DNA of 50,909 nt from an uncultured Bacteroidales bacterium (lineage in GTDB: Bacteria; Bacteroidota; Bacteroidia; Bacteroidales; UBA932), in assembly GCA_946187865.1 (NCBI GenBank), contig CAMHST010000011.1, positions 1 through 50,909 on the forward strand. Reading direction: 5' to 3'. The notes under the pieces were generated by a model, which worked only from the letters and a program-made list of their open reading frames with translations, was not told where the DNA came from and searched no databases. Both the position numbers and the translations under genes were made by a program. Shown here piece after piece: positions 7,639 through 16,583 of this stretch. Position 1 is the first letter of the stretch. Every line of letters starts with the position of its first letter.

Positions 7639-9173
7639 AAGCGGGAGCGCTCATAGCGATTGCCCTGACGCTCCTTGCCTGCAGCAGGAAGCCGGAAGGG
7701 CAGGGGCAGCCTGCACCTTCGGGTACAGACGGGCTCAGCTATGCTGTCGACGCCCGCTGGGACCCGGACTCACAAACCGGCCTTTTCCAGATGCAGCTGC
7801 ACGCTGCCCGGCCGTCGGAAGTATTCTATGAGATCAAGGACCGGGACGGCCGTGTACTGGCCGATGCCGCCTACCGTGCAGACAGTGTAGTCCGTACCTA
7901 TCCGGAGCACCTGCAGGACATCCGGCCCTGGACGGCGGAAACGCCTGAACTATACACCCTTCACCTGCTTGTAAACGGACATGAAAGCGTGTTCCCGGTG
8001 GGCTTCCGGAGCATCCTTCCCACGCAGAGCCGGGATACTTTCCTGGTAAACGGCAGGAAGGTCCCCTTCAAGGGGGCCGACTTCCACGCTGCCGGCCGCT
8101 CCCAGGCCCTGGAAGAGCTGGTCCGGCTGAAACGTCTCAATGTCAATGCGCTCAACACGGCTCCGCTGACACCCGAGCTGGCCGCCCTGGCCGACAGCAT
8201 CGGCTTTTACGTGTATCCGCAGCGGGACACGTTGGGGAAACCGGACCCGGAATCCCGCGCCCTGAAACAGCAGCGCCAGGAACTGTCCATCCGTGCAGAA
8301 AACCTGCAGGAAGGCCTGTTTACCGTGACCAACCACCGCCGGTTCACCTCCCTCGCTGACTACCAGGTCCGCTGGCGGGTAGAGCGCGACGGAAAGCCCG
8401 TGGGTCTGTTCCCCCGGAGAGCGCTGCACTTCGACACGCCTCCCCAGGCAGAAGAGACATTCCGCATCTCCCTGCCCCGTTGCAAGGAGACCGGGGAATA
8501 CCGTCTGCTGTTTGAAGCGGTTTCCCGAAAAGACAAAGGGGCTGTCCTGGCCACGGCGGAATTCCAGCTGCAGGAAAGCCCGAAGGAACCGGCGCCCCAA
8601 GCCGGCGGCATGCTTGGCGTCACGGAAGGAGACACGCGGCTGGTCATTCGCGGAAAAGAGGTGGAGATGGTCTTCGACCGGGCCGAAGGAAGCGTGAAAT
8701 CCCTGAAAATAAAAGGAAAAGAGTATCTGGAAGGCGGTTTGGCCCCCGCCTCCTCCACCCAGGCCCAATGCAGCTATCTGGTACAGGAGGGCGGCGTGGT
8801 GCTCCAGGCGCAGTACGCCCTTCCCGACGGAAGCCGGAGCACGGCCCGTTTCACCCTCCGGCCCGATGGTATCCTGAAAGTGGAGAGTCCCGCCTTCGCC
8901 TTCCGCCTTTCAGCTGGCCAGGGCCCCTGGACCTGTTTCGGCCGGGAACCGGACTCCCACGCCCACGCCCCTTTCAAGACCGTCCGGGAGGTTAAAGACG
9001 GAACGGATTATTACACAGACACCTCCTGGCTGGACACCGGGCTGTTTACCGTAACGGGAACGGCGCCGTTCCGCTTTTGCAGACAAGCTTCCCGCCTGGA
9101 GATTGTCCCGGAAGACGCCTTTACCCTGCTGCCCGGAAAAAAGCCAAAACAAGCCACAACTTACCTGTACTGA
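7635..9173 (+). CDS. GH2 beta-galactosidase-derived lipoprotein lacking the catalytic TIM barrel
   Basis: 512 aa, coupled to rnr by an ATGA overlap. The lipoprotein signal ends LLAC (Cys16). Residues ~35-125 match the Ig-like domain of GH2 enzymes (PWTAETPELYTLHLLV). Residues ~130-195 match only the beginning of the GH2 barrel (FLVNGRKVPFKGADFHAAG ... SIGFYVYP). Then, with no frameshift, the sequence jumps to the post-barrel Ig domain (~210-310: LFTVTNHRRFTSLADYQVRW) and the beta-galactosidase small-chain domain (~330-500). About 300 residues with both catalytic Glu residues, plus the N-terminal jelly roll, are absent (LacZ-type enzymes have ~1000 aa). Hydrolysis is therefore not expected; glycan binding or a decaying gene are alternatives. 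Continuous frame and signal argue for a maintained protein. Confidence 0.7.
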   Translation: MKAGALIAIALTLLACSRKPEGQGQPAPSGTDGLSYAVDARWDPDSQTGLFQMQLHAARPSEVFYEIKDRDGRVLADAAYRADSVVRTYPEHLQDIRPWTAETPELYTLHLLVNGHESVFPVGFRSILPTQSRDTFLVNGRKVPFKGADFHAAGRSQALEELVRLKRLNVNALNTAPLTPELAALADSIGFYVYPQRDTLGKPDPESRALKQQRQELSIRAENLQEGLFTVTNHRRFTSLADYQVRWRVERDGKPVGLFPRRALHFDTPPQAEETFRISLPRCKETGEYRLLFEAVSRKDKGAVLATAEFQLQESPKEPAPQAGGMLGVTEGDTRLVIRGKEVEMVFDRAEGSVKSLKIKGKEYLEGGLAPASSTQAQCSYLVQEGGVVLQAQYALPDGSRSTARFTLRPDGILKVESPAFAFRLSAGQGPWTCFGREPDSHAHAPFKTVREVKDGTDYYTDTSWLDTGLFTVTGTAPFRFCRQASRLEIVPEDAFTLLPGKKPKQATTYLY

Positions 9174-9174
9174 T

Positions 9175-10182
9175 ATGCCCAAGAATATCACCATCAAGGA
9201 TATAGCCCAAGAGGCCGGAGTTTCCATCGCCCTGGTTTCCTTTGTCATGAACAACCGCATCGGGGCCGACGGAAAACAGAAATACCGCGTGAGCGAAGCC
9301 ACCAAGGAGCGCATCCTGGAAGTGGCCAGAAGGCTGGACTACCGTCCCAGCTCCGCCGCCCGCATGCTCCGCCAGGGACGCACCCACGCGCTGGGCGTGA
9401 TCCTCTCCGACATGGGCAATATCTTTTACGGAACCATCGCCCATTACCTGGAAAAGATGGCGCACCTGCATGGATACACGGTGTTTTTCGGCAATACCGA
9501 AGAAGATCCCGAACAGTTCCGGCGGCTGGTGCAGTCGTTCCTGGAAAAGGACGTGGAAGGGTTCGTGGTGGTTCCCACCCAGGACGGGGCGGCCGGCATG
9601 CAGCAGCTGATTGCCTCCGGGAGGCCCTTCGTGGTCATTGACCGGCACCTCCCCGGATTCGAGGTCCCTTCCGTGCTCACCGACAATGCCGACGCCATGC
9701 GGCAGGCCCTGGGCGCCATCCGAAGCCAGGGCGCCCGGAAGATCGAGATGGTCTCCTATGCCATGCGCATCTCTTCCATGACAGACCGCGAACAAAGCTT
9801 CCGGGAGGTCATGGGACCGGATGCCCATATCTACCACCTGCCCTTCAACCTCTCGGATGCGGACGCGGATGCCGTGGCCGACGAGGTGCTCCGCAAGGGG
9901 ACCGACGGGCTGATCACCGCGTCCAACGTGCCTTCCGTCGCCGTCCTCAAGGCCCTTTTCAAGAAGGGCGTGAACATCCAGAAAGACATCCGGATCGTGG
10001 GGTTCGACTACTCCAACGTGTACAACTTCTTCAATCCGGCCATTTCCTATGTCCTGCAACCGCTGCCGGAGATAGCCCGCAAGGCCGCCGAATACCTGTT
10101 CCGCCTGATCGAGCGCAAGGAAGAGGGCGAAGACATCAGCGGAATCAAAGACACCATCGTCCTTAAAGCCACCTTGAAATGA
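9175..10182 (+). CDS. LacI/GalR family transcriptional regulator
   Basis: 335 aa from MPKNITIKDIAQEAGVS, one base after the previous stop. The N-terminal LacI HTH (ITIKDIAQEAGVSIALVSFV, ~5-24) and hinge helix (YRPSSAARMLRQG, ~57-69) are followed by a periplasmic-binding-like effector domain (ALGVILSDMGNIFY ... VVIDRHLPG ... IRIVGFDYSN). The intermediate stretch NRIGADGKQKYRVSEATK is longer than in LacI itself, a form common in Bacteroidota. Its stop overlaps the following GH92 start by 4 bp, so it likely senses a sugar linked to that enzyme. No operator could be identified. Confidence 0.92.
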   Translation: MPKNITIKDIAQEAGVSIALVSFVMNNRIGADGKQKYRVSEATKERILEVARRLDYRPSSAARMLRQGRTHALGVILSDMGNIFYGTIAHYLEKMAHLHGYTVFFGNTEEDPEQFRRLVQSFLEKDVEGFVVVPTQDGAAGMQQLIASGRPFVVIDRHLPGFEVPSVLTDNADAMRQALGAIRSQGARKIEMVSYAMRISSMTDREQSFREVMGPDAHIYHLPFNLSDADADAVADEVLRKGTDGLITASNVPSVAVLKALFKKGVNIQKDIRIVGFDYSNVYNFFNPAISYVLQPLPEIARKAAEYLFRLIERKEEGEDISGIKDTIVLKATLK

Positions 10183-12464
10183 AAGCCGCAACCCTCCTGA
10201 CCTTCCTGCTTTCAGGAGCGCTCCTGCACGCCCAGGGGGTTACCTCCCATGTGAATCCGTTCATCGGCACGGCCAATTACGGCGCCTGCAACCCGGGGGC
10301 CGTCACACCCAACGGGATGATGAGCGTGTCGCCCTTCAATGTCATGGGCTCCAGCCTGAATGTCTATGACAAGGACAGTCGCTGGTGGAGCACCCCGTAC
10401 ACCGCCGAGAACCGCTATTTCACAGGCTTCTCGCATGTGAACCTCTCCGGCGTGGGCTGCCCGGAGCTGGGTGCGCTCCTGACCATGCCCACCACCGGTC
10501 CCGTCCAGGCCGACTACCACCTCTACGGCTGTGAATTCACGGAGGAAGAGGCGCATCCCGGCTATTATGGCGTCCAGCTCCTCAACGGCATCCGGGCCCA
10601 GGTGACCGCCACCCCCCGGACCTCCCTGGAACGATACACGTTCCCCGGCGGCGAAGGGAACATCCTCCTGAACCTGGGCGAAGGCCTGACCAACGAGAGC
10701 GGAGCCACCCTCCGGAAAGTCTCCGAGACGGAAATCGAGGGCACCAAGCTCATGGGCGGGTTCTGCTACAACAACCAGGCGGTGTTTCCCGTCTATTTCG
10801 TGCTCCGGGTGAGCAAACTCCCTTCCAGCTGCGGCTACTGGAAAAAACAAAGGCCGATGGGCGCAGAAGCCGCCTGGGACCCCGATGAGGGCAACTACAA
10901 GCTATACAAGGCCTATTCCCGGGAACTGAGCGGAGACGATATCGGCTTCTGGTTCCACTACGACAGCCTGGCGCCCGGGGAAGAAATCCTGGTACAGATG
11001 GGCGTGTCTTTTGTGAGTACGGCCAATGCCCGCGAGAACCTGGATGCCGAGCAGCAAGGGTTCCGCTTTGACAGCGTACGCGCCGCGGCCGAAGCCGCCT
11101 GGGAAAAAGACCTCGGCCGAATCCGGATAGAAGGCGGCACCCCCGACAGGCTGGCCGTTTTCTACACCGCCCTTTATCACTGCCTGATCCACCCCAACAT
11201 CCTGAACGATGTGAACGGGCAGTACCCGCTGATGGAGTTCGGGAACTCCGATGCGGAGGACAACTACAACATTCCCACCGGACCGGCCGGACAGCCCCTG
11301 AGGGTGCTCCGGCAAAAAGGAATCGGCACCGTCACGGGCGGGAACCGTTACACCGTGTTCTCCCTTTGGGACACTTACCGCAACCTGCATCCGCTGCTTA
11401 CCCTGCTCTATCCGGAAAAACAGCTGGACATGGTGCGTTCCATGGTGGACATGTACCGGGAATGGGGGTGGATGCCCAAATGGGAACTCTTCGGCCGGGA
11501 AACCTGGACCATGGAAGGAGACCCCGCCATCTGCATGATCGCCGACACCTGGCTCAAGGGGGTGCGGGATTTCGACATCCGGCAGGCCTACGAAGCTTTT
11601 CTCAAGAGCGCCGACACGCCCGGGACCGAGAACCGGATGCGGCCCGACAACGACCCTTATCTGGACTTCGGCTACATCCCGCTGGGCTATTTCGCGGCCG
11701 ACTTCTCCGGTGACAACTCTGTCTCCCACGCCTTGGAATACTACCTGGCCGACTATGCCTTGTCGCAACTCGCGGCCTCGCTGGGCTATGAAGAAGACGC
11801 GGCCCGGCTGAAGAGCCGCTCGCTGGGCTACCGGAACTACTACAGCGCCGAGTACGGCTGCCTTCGGCCCATCCGGTCCGACGGCACGTTCCTCTCCCCC
11901 TTCGACCCGGCAGACGGGGCCAACTTCTCCAATGCCCCCGGTTTCCACGAAGGCAGTGCCTGGAACTATACGTTTGCCGTGCCGCACGACGTGGAAGGGT
12001 ATGCCCGTCTGATGGGCGGCAGCAAGGAGTATCTGAAGCGCCTGCAGAAGGTATTCAACGACGGCCTGTACGACCCCGCCAACGAGCCCGACATCGTGTA
12101 TCCGTACCTGTTCTCCCGCTTCAAAGGCCAGGAAAAATGGACTTGGAGCACGGTAGAGAGGATTCTGGCCGACCACTACAAGAATACGCCGGACGGCCTT
12201 CCCGGCAACGACGACACCGGCACCATGAGCGCCTGGGCGGTGTTTTCCATGCTGGGGTTCTACCCCGATTGCCCTGCCGACCCTTACTACACCCTCACCC
12301 GCCCGGCCTTTGACCGCATTGCCGTGGAGCTCCCCGACGGCCACACGCTGCTGATCACCCGCAGCGGCGCCCATCCCGTACGTGCCCGCCTGGATGGCCG
12401 CAACAAAGGCTTCCGGATATCCCACAGCGATTTGGTGAACGCTTCTTCCCTGGAGTGGCGCTAG
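10179..12464 (+). CDS. GH92 alpha-mannosidase-like exo-glycosidase (secreted)
   Basis: 761 aa with a type I signal peptide (MKAATLLTFLLSGALLHAQ). GH92 enzymes are calcium-dependent inverting alpha-mannosidases that remove terminal mannose from N-glycans or yeast mannan. Family marks in order: YVNPFIGT-like start (HVNPFIGTANYG, ~24), the N-terminal beta-sandwich, FSLWDTYRNLHPLLTL (~394), and the active-site segment PGNDDTGTMSAWAVFS (~672-687). Length is typical (700-800 aa). The start overlaps the LacI gene (ATGA), making this the last gene of the rnr-GH2-lacI run. A bidirectional terminator follows. Linkage specificity cannot be assigned. Confidence 0.92.
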   Translation: MKAATLLTFLLSGALLHAQGVTSHVNPFIGTANYGACNPGAVTPNGMMSVSPFNVMGSSLNVYDKDSRWWSTPYTAENRYFTGFSHVNLSGVGCPELGALLTMPTTGPVQADYHLYGCEFTEEEAHPGYYGVQLLNGIRAQVTATPRTSLERYTFPGGEGNILLNLGEGLTNESGATLRKVSETEIEGTKLMGGFCYNNQAVFPVYFVLRVSKLPSSCGYWKKQRPMGAEAAWDPDEGNYKLYKAYSRELSGDDIGFWFHYDSLAPGEEILVQMGVSFVSTANARENLDAEQQGFRFDSVRAAAEAAWEKDLGRIRIEGGTPDRLAVFYTALYHCLIHPNILNDVNGQYPLMEFGNSDAEDNYNIPTGPAGQPLRVLRQKGIGTVTGGNRYTVFSLWDTYRNLHPLLTLLYPEKQLDMVRSMVDMYREWGWMPKWELFGRETWTMEGDPAICMIADTWLKGVRDFDIRQAYEAFLKSADTPGTENRMRPDNDPYLDFGYIPLGYFAADFSGDNSVSHALEYYLADYALSQLAASLGYEEDAARLKSRSLGYRNYYSAEYGCLRPIRSDGTFLSPFDPADGANFSNAPGFHEGSAWNYTFAVPHDVEGYARLMGGSKEYLKRLQKVFNDGLYDPANEPDIVYPYLFSRFKGQEKWTWSTVERILADHYKNTPDGLPGNDDTGTMSAWAVFSMLGFYPDCPADPYYTLTRPAFDRIAVELPDGHTLLITRSGAHPVRARLDGRNKGFRISHSDLVNASSLEWR

Positions 12465-12508
12465 CCCCCCCTTGCGGCACTCATATAGCTCAATATCAAC
12501 GAGTTCCA

Positions 12509-12544
12509 TATTTATTGGTGCATTTTTTTGTGCACCAATAAATA
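12509..12544. terminator. Bidirectional stem-loop between convergent GH92 genes
   Basis: A perfect 14-bp inverted repeat (TATTTATTGGTGCA / TGCACCAATAAATA) encloses an 8-nt T-rich loop, centred between the two convergent GH92 stops (12464 and 12570). The A/T outer half gives U-rich 3' ends in either direction, fitting a shared intrinsic terminator. Confidence 0.75.
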
Positions 12545-12569
12545 CAGAAACAGCACTGTATCAATCACT

Positions 12570-14774
12570 TCAGTGCTGAAGTGAGGAGCGAGGGTGGTCT
12601 TCCGGGGCGATGTCAGGGGAGGCGGAGAGGGAGAAGCGGAGACGGGCACCGGATGTCAGGTCGCTGTGCCTAAGGTAGTTCCCGTCCCACGGGCGGCCGT
12701 TGAGTTTCAGGCCCCGGACGTAGCAGTTGCCGGCCGCATTCTCCGGCGCATCTATCACCAGGTCCCCGCCGCTCAGGTGCACCGTCGCTTTCCGGAACAG
12801 GGGCGTGCCCAACGCGTACTCATTGCTGCCGGGGCACACGGGATAGAACCCCAGTGCACTGAACACGTACCAGGCCGATGTCTGGCCGTTGTCCTCATCG
12901 CCGCAGTAACCGTCGGCCCAGGGGGAGTAGAACTTTTCCATCACCTCCCGTACGCGGGCCTGGGTCTTCCAGGGCTGGCCGCACCAGTCGTACAGGTACA
13001 GCATGTGCTGGATGGGCTGGTTGCCGTGGGCGTAGTTGCCCATGCCCATCACCGTCATTTCCACAATCTCGTGGATGGGGAAGCCGTAATAGGAGTCGTC
13101 GTAGAGCGGCGGCATGGTGAAAACGCTGTCCAGTTTGGCGGCGAAGGCTTCCGGCCCGCCCATCAGCTCCATCAGGCCGGGAATGTCGTGAAAGACGCTC
13201 CAGGTGTAGTGAAGGCTGTTCCCTTCGGTGAAGTCGCCTCCCCATTTGAGCGGGTTGAAAGGCCGACGGAAGGAGCCGTCTGTCCGGCGCCCGTTCATCA
13301 GGCCAAACTCCGGGTCAAAGAGATGCCGATAGTTCTGTGCCGCGGCCTTGTAAGGGGCCAGCTCGGCCTCCGGCTTCCCCAGCGCCTGCCCCAGCTGCCA
13401 GATGCACCAGTCGGCATAGGCATATTCCAGGGTGCGGGCGGCGCTTTCCGGGATGCCGGCGTCGCAGGGCACGTAACCCAGACTGTCGTACAGCCGCCAG
13501 CCTGCCCGTCCGGTGGAACCCACGCTGGGGTGCTGCGCATGGGCGCCATGGGTGACGGCCTCCCAGAGCACGTCCATGTCCTGGCCGCGGATGCCTTTGA
13601 GGTAGGCGTCGGCCACGACCGAAGCGCTGTTGTTCCCCACCATGCAGTCCCGGTGGCCGGGAGAGGCCCATTCCGGCAGGAAACCGCTCTCCTTGTAATG
13701 GTTCACCAGCCCCTGCTGGATGCGGACGGCCGTTTCCGGATACACCAGGTTCACCAGCGGCAACAGGGCCCGGAAGGTGTCCCAGAAGCCGGTGTCGGTG
13801 TAAAGCGGCCCGCTGCAAATCTGGCCGTTATGCGGGCTATAGTGGACTTCGTTCCCCGCGGCATCGGTCTCTGACAGGTCCCTGGGGAAAAGCAGACAGC
13901 GGTACAGGCAGGAGTAGAAAGTGCGCAGGTGGTCCAGGTCGGGGTCTTCCACCTCTATCCGGCCCAGAACGTTGTTCCAGGCCTTCCGGGCATCGGCTTT
14001 CATCGCCTCCAGTCCCCCTTCCGCTTCCCGGAGGTTCAGCCGGGCCTGCTGTGCCGATATAAAAGACGACGCCACCCGAAGATTCACTTCCCGCCCCTCC
14101 GGAAGCCTGACCAGCACCGTATGATCCCCCGCAGGAACCTGTTCCATGGGGGCGTCGGACTGGATGACGAAATAGTTGCCGAAACCCTCCGGCACGCCGC
14201 CGTGGTTCTGGACGCTCACGCCGGAGAGCGTATGGCTGTCCACTAGCTCCGCCCGGCCGCCTGCATAGGCATCTACCACCAGATAAGCGGGACGTCCGGC
14301 CGGATATTGGATGCGGAACGCCGCGGCATGGGCCGACGGAACCATTTCCACGGTTACGTCATAGTCGGCCAGATAGACGCTGTAACTGTAAGGAGTGGCT
14401 TTTTCTGCCTTATGGGAGAACCAGCTGCCGCGCGCAGACTCCTCCCATACGGACTCCCCGGTGACGGGCATCAGCGAGAAAGCGCCGTAGTCGTTGATCC
14501 AGGGACTGGGCTGGTGGGTCTGCTTGAAGCCGCGGATGTGCGTGGCGTCGTAGCGGTAGGTCCAGCCGTCCCCGTCGGCCCCGGTCTGGGGCGTCCAGGC
14601 ATGCATGCCCCAGGGCACCGCCACCGCCGGATAGGTATTGCCGGTAGAGAGGTTATACGTGGACAAGGTGCCCACGAGGGGGTTCACATAATCCACAGGG
14701 TCCGGAGCCGCCGCCTGCCGGGAAGTACAGGCAACCATGGCCAGAAGCAGCAAGAAGGGCAGAATTCGGTTCAT
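12570..14774 (-). CDS. GH92 alpha-mannosidase-like lipoprotein
   Basis: 734 aa. The lipoprotein signal is MNRILPFLLLLAMVAC (Cys16), so it is membrane-anchored, probably at the surface or outer-membrane inner leaflet. GH92 marks: DYVNPLVGTLSTYNLSTGNT (~28), GFWDTFRALLPLVNL (~323), and the active-site segment GDEDNGQTSAWYVFSALG (~650). The early motif STGNTYPAVAVPWGM differs clearly from the other two GH92 proteins here, so it probably belongs to another subgroup with another linkage preference. It is divergent from the GH29 fucosidase and shares a mirror-image promoter with it, pointing to joint attack on mannose/fucose-containing glycans such as host N-glycans. Confidence 0.92.
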   Translation of the reverse strand: MNRILPFLLLLAMVACTSRQAAAPDPVDYVNPLVGTLSTYNLSTGNTYPAVAVPWGMHAWTPQTGADGDGWTYRYDATHIRGFKQTHQPSPWINDYGAFSLMPVTGESVWEESARGSWFSHKAEKATPYSYSVYLADYDVTVEMVPSAHAAAFRIQYPAGRPAYLVVDAYAGGRAELVDSHTLSGVSVQNHGGVPEGFGNYFVIQSDAPMEQVPAGDHTVLVRLPEGREVNLRVASSFISAQQARLNLREAEGGLEAMKADARKAWNNVLGRIEVEDPDLDHLRTFYSCLYRCLLFPRDLSETDAAGNEVHYSPHNGQICSGPLYTDTGFWDTFRALLPLVNLVYPETAVRIQQGLVNHYKESGFLPEWASPGHRDCMVGNNSASVVADAYLKGIRGQDMDVLWEAVTHGAHAQHPSVGSTGRAGWRLYDSLGYVPCDAGIPESAARTLEYAYADWCIWQLGQALGKPEAELAPYKAAAQNYRHLFDPEFGLMNGRRTDGSFRRPFNPLKWGGDFTEGNSLHYTWSVFHDIPGLMELMGGPEAFAAKLDSVFTMPPLYDDSYYGFPIHEIVEMTVMGMGNYAHGNQPIQHMLYLYDWCGQPWKTQARVREVMEKFYSPWADGYCGDEDNGQTSAWYVFSALGFYPVCPGSNEYALGTPLFRKATVHLSGGDLVIDAPENAAGNCYVRGLKLNGRPWDGNYLRHSDLTSGARLRFSLSASPDIAPEDHPRSSLQH

Positions 14775-14786
14775 ACAGGCACGAAG

Positions 14787-14972
14787 TTTCCGTAAAGGTA
14801 ATCATTTTCTGTCAACCTCTTTTCTCTAAAGCACATGATTTCCGTTGCAGCAGCCAAAGTGTACCTTAGACCAGGGTGCAAAGACTGGTTAAAGCACACT
14901 TGGAGCCAAGAAATGCAGTTTTTGTGCTTTAGATATCTGACCAGTTCCACCTTTTTCGTATATTTACGGAAA
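14787..14972. promoter_or_regulatory. Mirror-symmetric divergent promoter/operator for GH92 (-) and GH29 (+)
   Basis: The same arrangement faces outward on both strands: TGTGCTTTAG, then 29 or 30 nt, then TTTACGGAAA, then exactly 12 nt, then ATG. Plus copies: 14923-14932 and 14963-14972. Minus copies: complements of 14826-14835 and 14787-14796. TTTACGGAAA is preceded by TACC (-) or TATA (+), so it looks like a TAnnTTTA variant of the -7 box. A third TAAAGCACA lies at 14890-14898. The TGTGCTTTA boxes are likely activator sites. Confidence 0.6.
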
Positions 14973-14984
14973 GTATTTTTGGCG

Positions 14985-16334
14985 ATGAAAAGGCTTCTCA
15001 TTCTTTCGGTCGTTCTTATGGCTATCCTGCCCCTGCGGGCGCAGGACAACACCAACGACAACTACATTTGGCCCGAAGACCCGGCCGTACTGGAAAAACT
15101 GGACCGGTGGCAGGACCTGAAATTCGGCGTCCTGATGCACTGGGGGCTGTATTCGGTACCGGGCATCGTAGAATCCTGGAACCTTTGCAACGAAGATTGG
15201 ATCGTACGTCCGGAGGGCAGCACCTACGAGGGCTACAAGCAGTGGTACTGGGGTCTGAGCAAGGAGTTCAACCCTGTGCGCTTTAACCCGGAGCAGTGGG
15301 CGCAGGTGTTCCGGGACGCCGGCATGAAGTACATGATTTTCACCACAAAACACCACGACGGCTTTTGCCTTTTCGACAGCGCCTATACAGATTTCTCCAT
15401 CGCCAAGGCCGGTCCGTTCAAAGGAAACCCCAAGGCCGATGCCGCCAAGTACGTGTTCGACGCCTTCCGGGCACAGGATTTCCTGGTCGGGGCCTATTTT
15501 TCCAAGCCGGACTGGCACTGCGACGGCTTCTGGAACCCCTATTACGCCACCCCCAACCGTCACATCAATTACAAAGTGGACATGCATCCGGAGTGGTGGG
15601 AAAAATACGTGACCTATACCCAAAACCAGCTCCGGGAGCTCACCGGAGGCCGATACGGCAAGCTGGACATCCTTTGGCTGGACGGCGGCTGGATCAGCGG
15701 GGAACAGGTTGGCCTGCCGGAGATTCTGCCGGAGGCCAGGAGGGTGAGCCCGGGCCTGCTGTGCGTGGACCGCACCATCGGCGGGCCCAATGAGAATTAC
15801 CAGACCCCGGAACAGAACGTGCCGGCTCGGCAGCTGAACCACCCCTGGGAGTCCTGCATCACGCTGGGCAACGACTGGGGCTGGGTGAAGGACCAGCCGT
15901 ACAAGAGCGCCCGTCGCGTAATCGGGACCCTGGCGGAGATTGTGGCCAAGGGCGGCTGCATGGTGCTGGGCGTGGGCCCCACCCCGGAAGGCCTGATTGA
16001 AGAGCGCGCCGCGGTGATTCTCCGGGAAATCGGCCAGTGGCTGGGCCGATGCGGAGAAGCCATATACAACACCCGCATCACCCCGGACTACAACGACGGC
16101 CGGCTCTGGTTCAGCGCCGCCAAGGATGGCAAAACGCTCTATGCGGTCTATGCCCTCCCCGACGGAGAAACCCTGCCGGAAACCCTGGAATGGAGCGGCA
16201 ACCTGCCCAAGGGAAAAGTCACCCTCCTCAATAACGGCAAAAAGCTGAAGACCAGCGTCAAAAATGGAAAGGTTACGGTAACCCTCCCAAAAAACCTTTC
16301 CCAGGAGCCCCTGGCGCTAAGAATTGACCTCTAA
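14985..16334 (+). CDS. GH29 alpha-L-fucosidase (secreted)
   Basis: 449 aa from MKRLLILSVVLM; the open frame upstream to 14835 covers the promoter and is rejected. The signal peptide ends LPLRAQ (~20). GH29 features: KFGVLMHWGLYSVPG (~46-60), the substrate-binding HH in TTKHHDGFC (~120-128), and the predicted Asp nucleophile in LDILWLDGGW (D233). It releases alpha-L-fucose with retention of configuration. Length matches the catalytic domain plus a small C-terminal beta domain (~370-449), with no extra binding modules. Divergent from and co-regulated with a GH92 lipoprotein. Confidence 0.93.
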   Translation: MKRLLILSVVLMAILPLRAQDNTNDNYIWPEDPAVLEKLDRWQDLKFGVLMHWGLYSVPGIVESWNLCNEDWIVRPEGSTYEGYKQWYWGLSKEFNPVRFNPEQWAQVFRDAGMKYMIFTTKHHDGFCLFDSAYTDFSIAKAGPFKGNPKADAAKYVFDAFRAQDFLVGAYFSKPDWHCDGFWNPYYATPNRHINYKVDMHPEWWEKYVTYTQNQLRELTGGRYGKLDILWLDGGWISGEQVGLPEILPEARRVSPGLLCVDRTIGGPNENYQTPEQNVPARQLNHPWESCITLGNDWGWVKDQPYKSARRVIGTLAEIVAKGGCMVLGVGPTPEGLIEERAAVILREIGQWLGRCGEAIYNTRITPDYNDGRLWFSAAKDGKTLYAVYALPDGETLPETLEWSGNLPKGKVTLLNNGKKLKTSVKNGKVTVTLPKNLSQEPLALRIDL

Positions 16335-16392
16335 GACTCGCCTAATCCAGGTTCTCAGGTCACTTAATCAGAGCCGACACCTTTCGGAAAGT

Positions 16393-16530
16393 CTATTCCC
16401 GATACTGCGCTGCATCCAGGACCATTCTCAGGCCCTTGTGATAGCGGAAGTTGATGGGGATGTAACTTCCGTCGCAGGAATAGTGCAGCACATACTCTTT
16501 ATTCTCCTGCAGACCCGTTACGGCGGAGGT
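16393..16530 (-). pseudogene. 45-codon C-terminal remnant of an unidentified protein
   Basis: On the minus strand an open frame of 45 codons (TSAVTGLQENKEYVLHYSCD ... DAAQYRE, stop TAG) has no start codon of its own and is cut at its 5' side exactly where the flank shared with repeat copy B begins (TGA in frame at the junction). The composition looks like real protein with a GLQxNKEYVL fibronectin-like turn, but I do not recognise the family. Best read as the 3' end of a gene truncated by recombination at the repeat. Confidence 0.4.
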
Positions 16531-16583
16531 CCCAATTCAACCGAATAATCAAATAGCACCGCCCGATTAACTCTTCCCCCCCA

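Noticed and set aside
7635..9173. Active GH2 beta-galactosidase
   Set aside because: The catalytic barrel and both catalytic glutamates are absent.
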